From NCBI RefSeq assembly GCF_014206975.1, contig NZ_JACHOU010000005.1, positions 62,001 to 126,000 on the forward strand: a stretch of DNA of 64,000 bases. The letters are read 5' to 3'. The stretch comes from Aminobacter aganoensis. Its GTDB lineage: Bacteria > Pseudomonadota > Alphaproteobacteria > Rhizobiales > Rhizobiaceae. Shown here piece by piece: positions 29,505 to 37,492 of the stretch. Made by a program: the position numbers and the translations under genes. The notes under the pieces are model-generated. The model was not told the DNA's origin and did not search any database. It worked only from the letters and a program-made list of their open reading frames with translations. How positions within the stretch are numbered: the first letter of the stretch is position 1; the number at the start of each line of letters is the position of its first letter.

Positions 29505-29672
29505 TCACGCCCCCCAGATCCAGAATCCGACGACGAGTGCGAGCGTCAGAAGGGTCATGCCGGCATAATCGAGCGTGGTCATCACGCCCTCGAAACGGCC
29601 ACCGGCCTCGATGTCCTCATAGATGCGGGCGCGCCGCTCGAGTTCTTTCTGCCAGGCGATATCGGTTTCCAT
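29505..29672 (-). CDS. Single-TM microprotein preceding NCS1 permease (module 1)
   Basis: 55 residues from the ATG at 29672, with AAAGGGGAA upstream. The N-terminal ~33 residues are charged and probably cytoplasmic (QKELERRARIYEDI, GGRF). One hydrophobic helix at residues ~35-53 (YAGMTLLTLALVVGFWIW) ends the protein. It lies one base before the NCS1 gene. A protein of the same size, layout and position precedes the other NCS1 gene at 42470, with shared spacing of an ELxRR segment, an acidic/Gly-Arg turn and a C-terminal helix. I know of no name for the family; a permease accessory subunit is inferred. Confidence 0.75.
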   Translation of the reverse strand: METDIAWQKELERRARIYEDIEAGGRFEGVMTTLDYAGMTLLTLALVVGFWIWGA

Positions 29673-29790
29673 TGTCGTTCCCCTTTCGCGTCGCGCCTTC
29701 GGCATCTGTCCGCGATGAATGCGGCTCCATCGGCCGCGGATCTTGCCAACCGGCCGCCCATGGGCGACGGCCGGGTTGTCACTCAGGCCC

Positions 29791-31299
29791 TCATGGCAGG
29801 GTGATCCACACGGCCTTCGTCTCCATCAGGTAGTCGAGCTGCTCGGGTCCCAGATCCTTGCCAAAGCCCGAGGCCTTGAAGCCTCCGAAGGGCATGGAAG
29901 GATCGATCGTGCTGTGGGCATTGACGTAGATGGAGCCGGCATGCAGGCGCGGGATCAGCCCGTGCACCCGCGAAAGGTCGTTCGAGTAGATCGCGGCCGC
30001 CAGGCCGAACGGCGTGTCGTTGGCCAGCGCGACCGCATCGTCGAGATCGTCGAAGGCGTCGGTCACCAGAACGGGACCGAAGATCTCCTCGCGCACGATC
30101 GTCATTTCGGGCTTGCAGCGCGCGAAGATGGCGGGCTCGATGAAATGGCCCGGCCGGTCCAGGCTCACGCCGCCATGGATCAGCTCGGCGCCCTCCCGGC
30201 GGCCGGCATCGATGTAGGACGAGACGACCTTCTTCTGCTGCGCCGAGACCAGCGGGCCGATGTAGCAATCGCGGTCGAGGCCGGGCGCGATCTTGAGCGT
30301 TCGCGTGACGGCGACCAATTCGTCGAGGAAGGCGTCGTGCACCGAGCGCTGGACGTAGACGCGCGTGCCGGCATCGCAGACCTGCCCGGAATTGAAGAAC
30401 ACCCCGTTCACCACCGCCCGGGCCGCGCTGGCGAGATCGGCATCGTCGAGAACCAGCACCGGCGACTTGCCGCCGAGTTCCAGCGTGACATGCTTGAGAT
30501 TGCCGACGGCCGAGCGGCCGACTTCCTGACCGACGGGCGTCGAGCCGGTAAAGGTCACCTTGTCGATGCCGGGATGGGTCGACATGGCGGCGCCGATCAC
30601 GCTGCCCCGGCCCGTCACGATATTGACGACACCATCCGGGATGCCGGCCTCCTGCACCAGTTCGGCAAAGCGCAGGGTGGAGAGCGAGGTCAGTTCGGCC
30701 GGCTTGACGATCACGGTGCAACCGACGGCAAGTGCCGCCGCGAGCTTCCAGGCCATGGTCTGGAGCGGGAAGTTCCACGGCACGATGGCCGCGACCACAC
30801 CCAGCGGTTCCTTGCGGGTGTAGGCGAGATAGTTGCCGGGAATGGAAGGCTCCACCGTGCGTCCGTGCAGCTTGGAGGGCCAGCCGGCGAAGTAGCGGAA
30901 TGTGTCGACAGTGCCCTGGATGTCGATCTCGCGGGCAAAGGTCACCGACTTGCCCATGTCGATCGCTTCGATTTCCGCCAGTTCGTCGGCATGCAGTTCG
31001 ATCAGGTCGGCAAGGCGATGGAGCAGGCGCTCGCGCTCGAGCGGCTTGAGGCGGCGCCAGGCCCCGCCGTCGAACTGGCGTCGGGCAGCCCGGACGGCCC
31101 GGTCGAGATCATCGGTCGTGCCTGAGGGAGCGCAGCTGACCAATCCGCCAGTAGAGGGCTCGAAAATGTCGAAGGTCGCGCCATTGCTGCTGTCGACCCA
31201 GGCGCCGTCGATGAACATTTTTTGCGGCTTCGCCAGGAACCGCCGCGTCGCGTCGCTGACACCATAGTGGTCAAGATAATTGCGGACGGTGTCGTCCAT
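29791..31299 (-). CDS. NAD(P)-dependent aldehyde dehydrogenase
   Basis: 502 residues from the ATG at 31299 behind GGAGGAAG. Catalytic Glu in LELGGKSPV, catalytic Cys in NSGQVCDAGTR, and the PWNFPLQTM loop are all present, so it should be active. It is most like the betaine-aldehyde/aminoaldehyde group by length and context. It follows the agmatinase-family gene by 55 bp and precedes the microprotein and NCS1 genes. It probably oxidises an amino- or guanidino-aldehyde made by the GMC enzyme of the same operon. Confidence 0.9.
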   Translation of the reverse strand: MDDTVRNYLDHYGVSDATRRFLAKPQKMFIDGAWVDSSNGATFDIFEPSTGGLVSCAPSGTTDDLDRAVRAARRQFDGGAWRRLKPLERERLLHRLADLIELHADELAEIEAIDMGKSVTFAREIDIQGTVDTFRYFAGWPSKLHGRTVEPSIPGNYLAYTRKEPLGVVAAIVPWNFPLQTMAWKLAAALAVGCTVIVKPAELTSLSTLRFAELVQEAGIPDGVVNIVTGRGSVIGAAMSTHPGIDKVTFTGSTPVGQEVGRSAVGNLKHVTLELGGKSPVLVLDDADLASAARAVVNGVFFNSGQVCDAGTRVYVQRSVHDAFLDELVAVTRTLKIAPGLDRDCYIGPLVSAQQKKVVSSYIDAGRREGAELIHGGVSLDRPGHFIEPAIFARCKPEMTIVREEIFGPVLVTDAFDDLDDAVALANDTPFGLAAAIYSNDLSRVHGLIPRLHAGSIYVNAHSTIDPSMPFGGFKASGFGKDLGPEQLDYLMETKAVWITLP

Positions 31300-31354
31300 G
31301 TGCTTCCTCCTCGGCCGGGCACCGCAAGCGGCCGGCTCGTCCCAAGTTCTTCGT

Positions 31355-32332
31355 TCAGCGTTGTTTTGGCCTGGCATGAATGACGCGGCCGATGAGGTTC
31401 ATCAGCACCTGCGCGGCCAGGATCGAGGTGCCGCCCGTGTGGTCGTAGTCGGGCGCCACTTCGACCAGGTCGATGCCGACGATGGTGCCGCGCTTGGCAA
31501 GTGCGGTCAGGATCTCCAGCACCTCGTAGTAGATGAAACCGCCATGCGAGGGCGTGCCGGTGCCCGGCGCGATCGATGGGTCGAAGCCGTCGATGTCGAT
31601 GGTGACGTAGTAGCGCGCGCCGGCGGGGACGCGCTCGGCGACGGCCGCACTTCCAAGGGCGCGGATCTGGCGGACCGAGAGAATGTCGGAGCCCATCTTG
31701 CGCGCGTCCTCGTAGCCTTCTTTCGCGGTCGACGAGACGTTGCGGATGCCGAGTTGCGACAGGCCGCTCACATAGGGCTTTTCAGCGGCGCGGCGCATCG
31801 GGTTACCGTGGCCGTAGCGCACGCCGTGGCGCTCGTCGACGAAATCGAGATGGGCGTCGATCTGGACGACGTGGATCGGGCCGTTCCTGGCGCAGTCGTC
31901 GGAGAAGGCGTTGATGCAGGGGATGTTGACGGAATGGTCGCCGCCGAGCACCACCGGCAGGGCGCCGGCGGCCAGGATCTTGCGCACGCCGAATTCGATG
32001 TTGGCATGGCTTTTCATCGTGTCGGTGTGCACGATGTCGGCGTCGCCGATGTCGACGATCGAGACCTCGCCGCTCGGCAGGTAGGTGACGTCGTCCTCAT
32101 GGTCATAGGCGCCGCCGTGGCCGAAGGAGAACAGCGTCGAAGCCTCGCGGATCGAGCGCGGGCCGAAGCGGGTTCCGGCCCGCCATTGCGTGCCGCAGTC
32201 GAACGGTGCGCCGAGGATCGCGACATCGGCGTCGATGGCGTCCCAGTCGGGCTGGTAGGGATATTTGCCGAACGTGCAGATGCCGACGAACGGCAGGTTC
32301 AGGCGTCCGGTCTCATAAGAATTGCTGGCCAT
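31355..32332 (-). CDS. Ureohydrolase (agmatinase/guanidino-acid hydrolase family), complete metal site
   Basis: 325 residues. All six binuclear-metal ligands are present: H133 (GGDHS), D159, H161 and D163 (DAHLDF), D246 and D248 (DIDGFDPS). The family hydrolyses a guanidino group to urea plus an amine, as in agmatinase, guanidinobutyrase, guanidinopropionase or proclavaminate amidinohydrolase. It is first in an operon with ALDH, NCS1 permease and GMC alcohol dehydrogenase and diverges from a LysR. A guanidino-alcohol to guanidino-acid to urea route is inferred; the exact substrate is not. Confidence 0.9.
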   Translation of the reverse strand: MASNSYETGRLNLPFVGICTFGKYPYQPDWDAIDADVAILGAPFDCGTQWRAGTRFGPRSIREASTLFSFGHGGAYDHEDDVTYLPSGEVSIVDIGDADIVHTDTMKSHANIEFGVRKILAAGALPVVLGGDHSVNIPCINAFSDDCARNGPIHVVQIDAHLDFVDERHGVRYGHGNPMRRAAEKPYVSGLSQLGIRNVSSTAKEGYEDARKMGSDILSVRQIRALGSAAVAERVPAGARYYVTIDIDGFDPSIAPGTGTPSHGGFIYYEVLEILTALAKRGTIVGIDLVEVAPDYDHTGGTSILAAQVLMNLIGRVIHARPKQR

Positions 32333-32385
32333 GTACCCTCCTCCAAAGGTCGAAGGAGTGTGCCAAAAGCCAATACGTTTAAAAG

Positions 32386-32401
32386 CATCTATGATTGGAT
32401 G
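32386..32401. promoter_or_regulatory. Candidate LysR site CATC-N8-GATG in divergent promoter
   Basis: Short inverted repeat in the 92-bp AT-rich gap between the agmatinase-family and LysR genes. Position fits a LysR autoregulatory site overlapping both promoters, but the symmetry is short. Confidence 0.3.
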
Positions 32402-32424
32402 TTTACTTGTGCATTAATCAATGA

Positions 32425-33357
32425 ATGATCAACAAGGTCCGCCATCGCGTCCTCAACCTTTCGCTTGGCGATGCCGAACTCAGGCTGCTGCGTGTCTTCG
32501 CTTCCGTCGTGCAGCATGGCGGCTTTTCCGCCGCGCAATCGGCGCTCGGCATGACCCAGGCGACGATCTCGACCCATATGCGCCACCTCGAGGAACGGCT
32601 GAGCCTGCGCCTGTGCAGCCGTGGGCGCGGCGGCTTCCTGCTCACCGACGAGGGGCGTCTCGTCTATGACGCAGCGCTCGAACTCTTCGGATCGCTCGAA
32701 AAATTTCAGAGCCGCATCGGCGAGGCGCAAGGGGAACTGACCGGCAATCTCAGCTTCGGCACCGTCGACGCCATGATCACCAACCGTGACCTCGACTTGC
32801 AGGGAGCGCTTGCCGCCTTTCACCGCGCGGCCCCGCGCGTTCATCTGGAGATCGACGTCGCAGCCCCCCAGGTGCTGCACCAGGGCCTGCTCAACGGCTC
32901 CTACCAGATCGTCCTGATGCCGTCGGTCGGCAGCGTCACGCCGCATTTCCGCGCCCAGCCGGTCTTCTCCGAGGTCCAGAAGCTCTATTGTGCCGAGGGT
33001 CACGCCCTCTTCGCCCTCCCCGATGCCGAGCTTACCGACGACCGCCTCTCCGCCCAGCCCTTCGCCGGCCGCACCTACATGCTGAACGAGACGATCTGCG
33101 GAGTGAACTTCACCTGGGCAGCCGCAACACCTCACATGGAGGGTACACTGCTGCTTCTGCTTTCCGGCGCCTACATCGGCTTCCTGCCCGACCACTATGC
33201 CGACGAATGGGTCCGCACCGGCCGTCTTCGGGTGCTGGCGCCCGAGCGCATGGTTTTCGAGGACATGTTCCACATAGCCTATCCCCGCAACAAACCCTCC
33301 CGTGCCGCCGAAACCCTGGCGCAGACCATCACGGAAAGCGTGCGCAGGCCGCACTGA
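32425..33357 (+). CDS. LysR-family transcriptional regulator
   Basis: 310 residues. The winged helix-turn-helix is LLRVFASVVQHGGFSAAQSA followed by MTQATISTHMRHLEERL. The effector domain covers the rest. It faces the agmatinase-ALDH-NCS1-GMC operon across 92 bp and is its probable activator. The next downstream sequence is a matA remnant, so an alternative is that it once served the malonate genes; orientation favours the divergent operon. Confidence 0.9.
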   Translation: MINKVRHRVLNLSLGDAELRLLRVFASVVQHGGFSAAQSALGMTQATISTHMRHLEERLSLRLCSRGRGGFLLTDEGRLVYDAALELFGSLEKFQSRIGEAQGELTGNLSFGTVDAMITNRDLDLQGALAAFHRAAPRVHLEIDVAAPQVLHQGLLNGSYQIVLMPSVGSVTPHFRAQPVFSEVQKLYCAEGHALFALPDAELTDDRLSAQPFAGRTYMLNETICGVNFTWAAATPHMEGTLLLLLSGAYIGFLPDHYADEWVRTGRLRVLAPERMVFEDMFHIAYPRNKPSRAAETLAQTITESVRRPH

Positions 33358-33391
33358 GATGGATCTGGCGAAAGGCGGATCTGTCCGATGA

Positions 33392-33661
33392 AGTACGACT
33401 TTTTATTCGGTCGCGCGCTTCCATCTCGGCAACGGCGCTCGGCTGGAGCGGATCAACTTCCTGGCCAATACCGGCAATGCCGGCATGTCGTCGTCGCATG
33501 GCATCATGATCAACTATCTTTACAAGCTTGACGAGATAGAGCGCAATCACGAGGCATATGCATCAGGCCAGTCGGTCGCGGCATCCGCCGCAGTGGGCCG
33601 GCTCAGCGCAGCCGGCGGGCGGTTGGTCGAATCCGCGACGATCGAGGGGATCAAGCCATGA
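33392..33661 (+). pseudogene. matA: C-terminal remnant of malonyl-CoA decarboxylase (matA)
   Basis: An open frame with no start codon of its own, bounded upstream by an in-frame TGA at 33389. It encodes about 85 residues matching the end of malonyl-CoA decarboxylase: VARFHLGNGARLERIN, then MINYLYKLDEIERNHEAYA and VAASAAVGRL. Its TGA overlaps the matB ATG (ATGA), the coupling expected of an intact matAB operon. The upstream ~370 residues of a normal MatA are gone, replaced by the LysR gene ending at 33357. The deletion must therefore lie between about 33357 and 33410. Decarboxylase activity is lost. Confidence 0.85.
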
Positions 33662-35172
33662 ACGGCAACCTATTCACCACCATCGAGGCCGCGATCGCCG
33701 ATCCGGCACGTCCGTTCCTGCACGCCGACGGCCGCAAGACGCTGTCCTACGGCGACATGCTAGAGACCTCGGCTCGCTATGCCAACCTTCTGGCGTCGCT
33801 GGGCGTGAAGCCGGGCGACCGCGTGGCGGTGCAGACCGACAAGCATGTCGACAGCGTCTGGTTCTATCTCGGCTGCTTGCGGGCCGGCGCGGTCTACCTG
33901 CCGCTCAACCCGGCCTATACGCCGGCCGAGGTGAGCTACTTCGCCGACGACGCCGAGCCGGGGCTTGTGGTGTGCGAGCCGGGCAGCCTTGCCACGCTGC
34001 GCTCCACACTTGGCGCGGCGGTCAGTCGCATCGAAACGCTGGACGCGGCCGGCACCGGCACACTTCAGCAGTTGGTCCGCGACATGCCGGCGACCTTCAA
34101 CACCGTCGTTGCCGGCCCGGACGACCTCGCCGCGATCCTCTACACCTCCGGCACGACGGGTCGCTCGAAGGGCGCGATGATCACCCACGAGAACCTGCGC
34201 TCCAACGCGATGTCCCTCGTCGAGAGCTGGCGCTTCAGCGCCGGCGACGTGCTCTTGCACGCGCTGCCGATCTTTCACACGCACGGGCTGTTCGTCGCCA
34301 TCAACACGGTGATGCTGTCGGGTGCGTCGATGATCTACCTGCCGAAGTTCGACATTGACGCGGTGATGGCGGCCCTGCCCCGCGCCACCACGATGATGGG
34401 CGTGCCGACCTTCTATACCAGGCTGCTTGCCGACAACCGCTTCGACCGCGCCGCCGCGAGCCACATGCGGCTGTTTGTATCGGGCTCGGCGCCATTGTCG
34501 GCCGAGACGCACCGCGGCTTCACCGCGCGCACCGGCCACGCCATCCTCGAGCGCTACGGCATGACCGAGACCAACATGATCACCTCCAACCCGTATGATG
34601 GCGAGCGGCGCCCGGGCGCTGTCGGCTTCGCCCTGCCGGGCATCACGGTACGCATCGCCGATCCGGAGACGGGGACGCCGCTACCGCAAGGCGAGGTCGG
34701 CGTCATCGAGATCGAGGGGCCGAACGTCTTTTCGGGCTACTGGCGCATGCCGGAGAAGACGGAGCAGGAGTTCCGCCCCGACGGCTTCTTCATCACCGGC
34801 GACCTCGGCTATGTCGATCCTGAAGGCTATTTCACCATCTCCGGCCGCGCCAAGGACCTGATCATCTCGGGCGGCTTCAACGTCTATCCGGCCGAGGTCG
34901 AGAACGCGCTCGACGCATTGCAGTCGATCGGCGAGTCGGCGGTGATCGGCCTGCCGCATGCCGATTTCGGCGAGGCGGTGACAGCGGTTGTGACGGCACG
35001 CCCCGGCCGCACCGTGGACGAGTCCGCGATCCGCGGCGAACTCGAAAGCGTGCTGGCCAAGTTCAAGATCCCGAAGCGCGTTTTGGTCAAGGACGCGCTC
35101 CCCCGTAACGCCATGGGCAAGATCCAGAAGAACGCCCTGCGCGAGGAATTCGCCGGGCTCTACACGGTCTGA
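33658..35172 (+). CDS. matB: Malonyl-CoA synthetase (acyl-CoA synthetase superfamily)
   Basis: 504 residues. AMP-forming motifs: YTSGTTGRSKGAM (P-loop), YGMTETNM, TGDLG and GRAKDLIISGGFNVYP; the catalytic lysine is in PRNAMGKIQK. Length and the matA remnant directly upstream identify it as MatB, which makes malonyl-CoA from malonate, CoA and ATP. It is apparently intact. With MatA gone, its product would feed fatty acid synthesis or other malonyl-CoA use rather than acetyl-CoA. No malonate transporter is seen in the window. Confidence 0.9.
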   Translation: MNGNLFTTIEAAIADPARPFLHADGRKTLSYGDMLETSARYANLLASLGVKPGDRVAVQTDKHVDSVWFYLGCLRAGAVYLPLNPAYTPAEVSYFADDAEPGLVVCEPGSLATLRSTLGAAVSRIETLDAAGTGTLQQLVRDMPATFNTVVAGPDDLAAILYTSGTTGRSKGAMITHENLRSNAMSLVESWRFSAGDVLLHALPIFHTHGLFVAINTVMLSGASMIYLPKFDIDAVMAALPRATTMMGVPTFYTRLLADNRFDRAAASHMRLFVSGSAPLSAETHRGFTARTGHAILERYGMTETNMITSNPYDGERRPGAVGFALPGITVRIADPETGTPLPQGEVGVIEIEGPNVFSGYWRMPEKTEQEFRPDGFFITGDLGYVDPEGYFTISGRAKDLIISGGFNVYPAEVENALDALQSIGESAVIGLPHADFGEAVTAVVTARPGRTVDESAIRGELESVLAKFKIPKRVLVKDALPRNAMGKIQKNALREEFAGLYTV

Positions 35173-35493
35173 GGCGGAGTCCGGCGCAATACCACCCCTC
35201 CCCGGAAGGGAGAGCGGGACATTTCGGCCGCTCTGCCGGCGCAAAACGGAGTCGATCTGCGCCTGGCCACTACGCCTCCGGATTTGCCGGGAGGTGCGCC
35301 AACGTCGGCGATCCGGGGCCGAGGCGGGCCGATTCACCAAAATCGTCGGAGCATTCCTCCCAGCGCCAGTCTGGCGTGTTTGACCCTGCAGGACGGGATC
35401 GGCTGCAGTACTGCGCCAACAAAAGAGGGATCCGACCAGATTGGCGGCAACGCTGACCAATAGTCTGATCGAATCCCTCCGCCGTTGCGGATC
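35173..35493. other. Intergenic 321 bp between convergent matB and GcvT-like gene, with long inverted repeat
   Basis: No supportable gene. It contains an imperfect inverted repeat with 18-bp arms (35425-35442 and 35462-35479, 15 of 18 pairs) around a 19-base loop, each arm ending in GAGGGAT/ATCCCTC. A smaller palindrome (GCGCCAG-T-CTGGCG, about 35363-35377) lies upstream. These could be transcription-terminating structures between convergent genes or the relic of a small mobile element; there is no T-run and no target-site duplication that I can see. Confidence 0.5.
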
Positions 35494-36627
35494 TCAGCCC
35501 TTTGCCGTCCGTTTCTTCTTTTCCGGATCATCGAAGGTCAGGGTGTGGGCAATTGCGCTGGCCTTCAGCGATTTGCCCCGCACTTCCAGCTTCACGCCTT
35601 GCCGGGCATAGGGCACATCGAGACGGGCGATGGCCATCGAACGCTTGGTCAGCCGGGAATAGGACGGACAGGTGATGACGCCGACCTTCTTGCCGTCGGC
35701 CCAGACCTCGTCGCCGAGATCGGCCATCTGGTCGCCCTCGATCAGCATGCCGAAGATCTTGAACCGCTCCTGTCCCTTCTGTCGATAGTGCTCCTCGGCG
35801 CCCCTGAAGCCGGCTTTCCCGGGCGACACGGTGACATCGAGGCCGAGCTCCCACAGGCTGTCACCCACCGGCTGTCCTGCGATCGGATACATCTGGGAAT
35901 TGTCGTAGGGATAAAACAGCAGGTAGCTCTCGACCCGCAGCAGGTCGAGCGTGCTGAAGCAGCACGGGATGATGCCCATCTCCTTGCCGTCCGAGAGGAT
36001 CGTATCCCAAACCAGCCGGGCGTCCTGGCCGCGCACGAAGATTTCGTAACCGCGCTCGCCCGTGTAGCCGGTTCGGGAAATCGTCACCGGGGCGCCGAAC
36101 AGCGTGGTGTGGACGTGGTGAAAATAGTTGAGGTCGCGAATTCCGGGCACGTGCCTGGCCAGGAAATCGACCGCCACCGGCCCTTGCAGCGACAGGTCGT
36201 GCAGGTCGTCGTCGAACAGCACGGCGCAGTTGCGGCCCGCAGCCTGCTTGACGATCTCCTCATGCGCGGTGCCGGTGCCGGAAACCAGCATCCAGGAATT
36301 GGGGCCATTGCGGTAGAGCACGCAATCATCGGTCAGGTGGCCGCGTTCGTTGAGGATGGCCGCATAGACCGATCGGCCCGGCTGGATCTTGGCGACGCTG
36401 CGGGTGGTGATGTATTCGAGGATCGCAATGGCATGCGACCCGATCAGGTGCGTCTTGCGCAACCCCGACACGTCCATCAGCCCGGCCTTGGTACGGATCG
36501 CGACGTGCTGGTCGTACGGGTCCGCGTCGTAGGTCCAGGCAGTGCCCATCCCGCTCCAATCCTCGAGATTGGAGCCTAGGGCGCGGTGACGGTCAGCAAG
36601 GGCTGAGAAACGCCAGCTCAATGTCAT
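35494..36627 (-). CDS. GcvT/DmdA-like aminomethyltransferase-family protein
   Basis: 377 residues from the ATG at 36627, with GGAGG upstream. The fold is the folate-binding GcvT type: LMDVSGLRKTHLIG, DDCVLYRNG, LSLQGPVAVDFL, RTGYTGERGYEIFV and the C-terminal FRGAEEH. Family enzymes move a methyl or methylene unit to tetrahydrofolate from glycine-H protein, dimethylsulfoniopropionate, dimethylglycine or methylated amines. It is last in the nickel-ureohydrolase operon, about 200 bp after hupE. Demethylation of an N-methylated product is attractive but unproven; it could also be a free-standing DmdA-like gene. Confidence 0.8.
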   Translation of the reverse strand: MTLSWRFSALADRHRALGSNLEDWSGMGTAWTYDADPYDQHVAIRTKAGLMDVSGLRKTHLIGSHAIAILEYITTRSVAKIQPGRSVYAAILNERGHLTDDCVLYRNGPNSWMLVSGTGTAHEEIVKQAAGRNCAVLFDDDLHDLSLQGPVAVDFLARHVPGIRDLNYFHHVHTTLFGAPVTISRTGYTGERGYEIFVRGQDARLVWDTILSDGKEMGIIPCCFSTLDLLRVESYLLFYPYDNSQMYPIAGQPVGDSLWELGLDVTVSPGKAGFRGAEEHYRQKGQERFKIFGMLIEGDQMADLGDEVWADGKKVGVITCPSYSRLTKRSMAIARLDVPYARQGVKLEVRGKSLKASAIAHTLTFDDPEKKKRTAKG

Positions 36628-36792
36628 TTTTTTCCTCCGGTCATGTCTTGGCAAACAGGGTTCGTTCTGGCGGCAGACGCACGCCAGTGACGTCTTTCGC
36701 TCCCTAGAGAAGGAGCCATGCGGATGTTTGGAAAGGGACCCGGCTCCGGCCTGGGTCGTTGATGCTCTGGACGTCTCGGCGCCCAGGCATGA

Positions 36793-36816
36793 GCGGAGGG
36801 CGGCGAGGCCCTCCGC
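36793..36816 (-). terminator. Strong stem-loop after hupE
   Basis: Perfect 9-bp stem (GCGGAGGGC / GCCCTCCGC) with a 6-base loop, 12 bp past the hupE stop on the minus strand. There is no T-run. It may attenuate transcription into the GcvT-like gene or stabilise the 3' end of the upstream message. Confidence 0.5.
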
Positions 36817-36827
36817 CAGATGCGTGG

Positions 36828-37445
36828 TCAGGCGGCGAGACTCGAAGCCAGCGCAACACCCGCTACGGCGATGCCGCCGCCACCCACCCTGAGCGCAGTG
36901 CGCCAGGACAGGCGCGCCACGAAGGTTGCCAGCGAGAAGCCGATCGCATGCAGGACGGCGGTCGACACCACAAAGCCCAGTCCGTAGAGCAAGGCGTTGC
37001 TGGCGATCGGCAGTTCCTGGCCATGGGCAAAACCGTGCAGGCCGCCGAATACCACCGTCATCGCAAAGGCCGCGCCGAACGGCACCCGGCTGCCCAGTGC
37101 CACGATCGCGCCCAGAACAACCACCGAGCCGGCGATACCAAGTTCGACGAAGGGAAGCGGAAACCCGGTCATGCCGAAGACCGCACCGGCGATCATGCCG
37201 ATGACGAAACCGAGCGGCAGCCAGCGGAACACCGGCTCGTTGTCGGCATTTTGCCCGGCCCAGATGCCCACCCCGGCCATGGCCAGGATATGATCGAGAC
37301 CGGAGAGCGGATGCGAGAGCCCTGCCCCAAGGCCACCGGCGTTGGGCAGGAAATGCGCGTAGCTCGGCATCGTCGATGCGGCGTAGGCCACAGCGACGGC
37401 GGTTGCGAACCGCGTGATCTTTCGAGTGCTTGTCGTGTTCACCAT
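36828..37445 (-). CDS. hupE: HupE/UreJ-family nickel permease
   Basis: 205 residues from the ATG at 37445 (GGAG 5 bases upstream); the ATG at 37454 is the alternative. A signal peptide ends at ..SYA, giving a mature N-terminus HFLPNAGG. The family signature HPLSGLDHILAMAGVGIWA follows, and the second histidine-containing helix reads FGGLHGFAHG. About six membrane helices. HupE/UreJ proteins bring Ni2+ (or Co2+) across the membrane for hydrogenase or urease. No hydrogenase or urease is encoded here, so it presumably feeds the adjacent nickel ureohydrolase. Confidence 0.88.
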   Translation of the reverse strand: MVNTTSTRKITRFATAVAVAYAASTMPSYAHFLPNAGGLGAGLSHPLSGLDHILAMAGVGIWAGQNADNEPVFRWLPLGFVIGMIAGAVFGMTGFPLPFVELGIAGSVVVLGAIVALGSRVPFGAAFAMTVVFGGLHGFAHGQELPIASNALLYGLGFVVSTAVLHAIGFSLATFVARLSWRTALRVGGGGIAVAGVALASSLAA

Positions 37446-37492
37446 CGACTCCATGGGCCGGTATCACCCGGCCTTGTCCAAGTGGATATTCG

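Noticed and set aside
28094-29833. 579-codon plus-strand frame across the NCS1 permease
   Set aside because: Charged, repetitive product typical of the complement of a membrane-protein gene; no supporting RBS or domain.
36628-37467. Long N-terminal extension of the GcvT-like protein overlapping hupE
   Set aside because: The upstream frame is antisense-frame noise over hupE; a GGAGG-preceded ATG at 36627 gives the normal family length.
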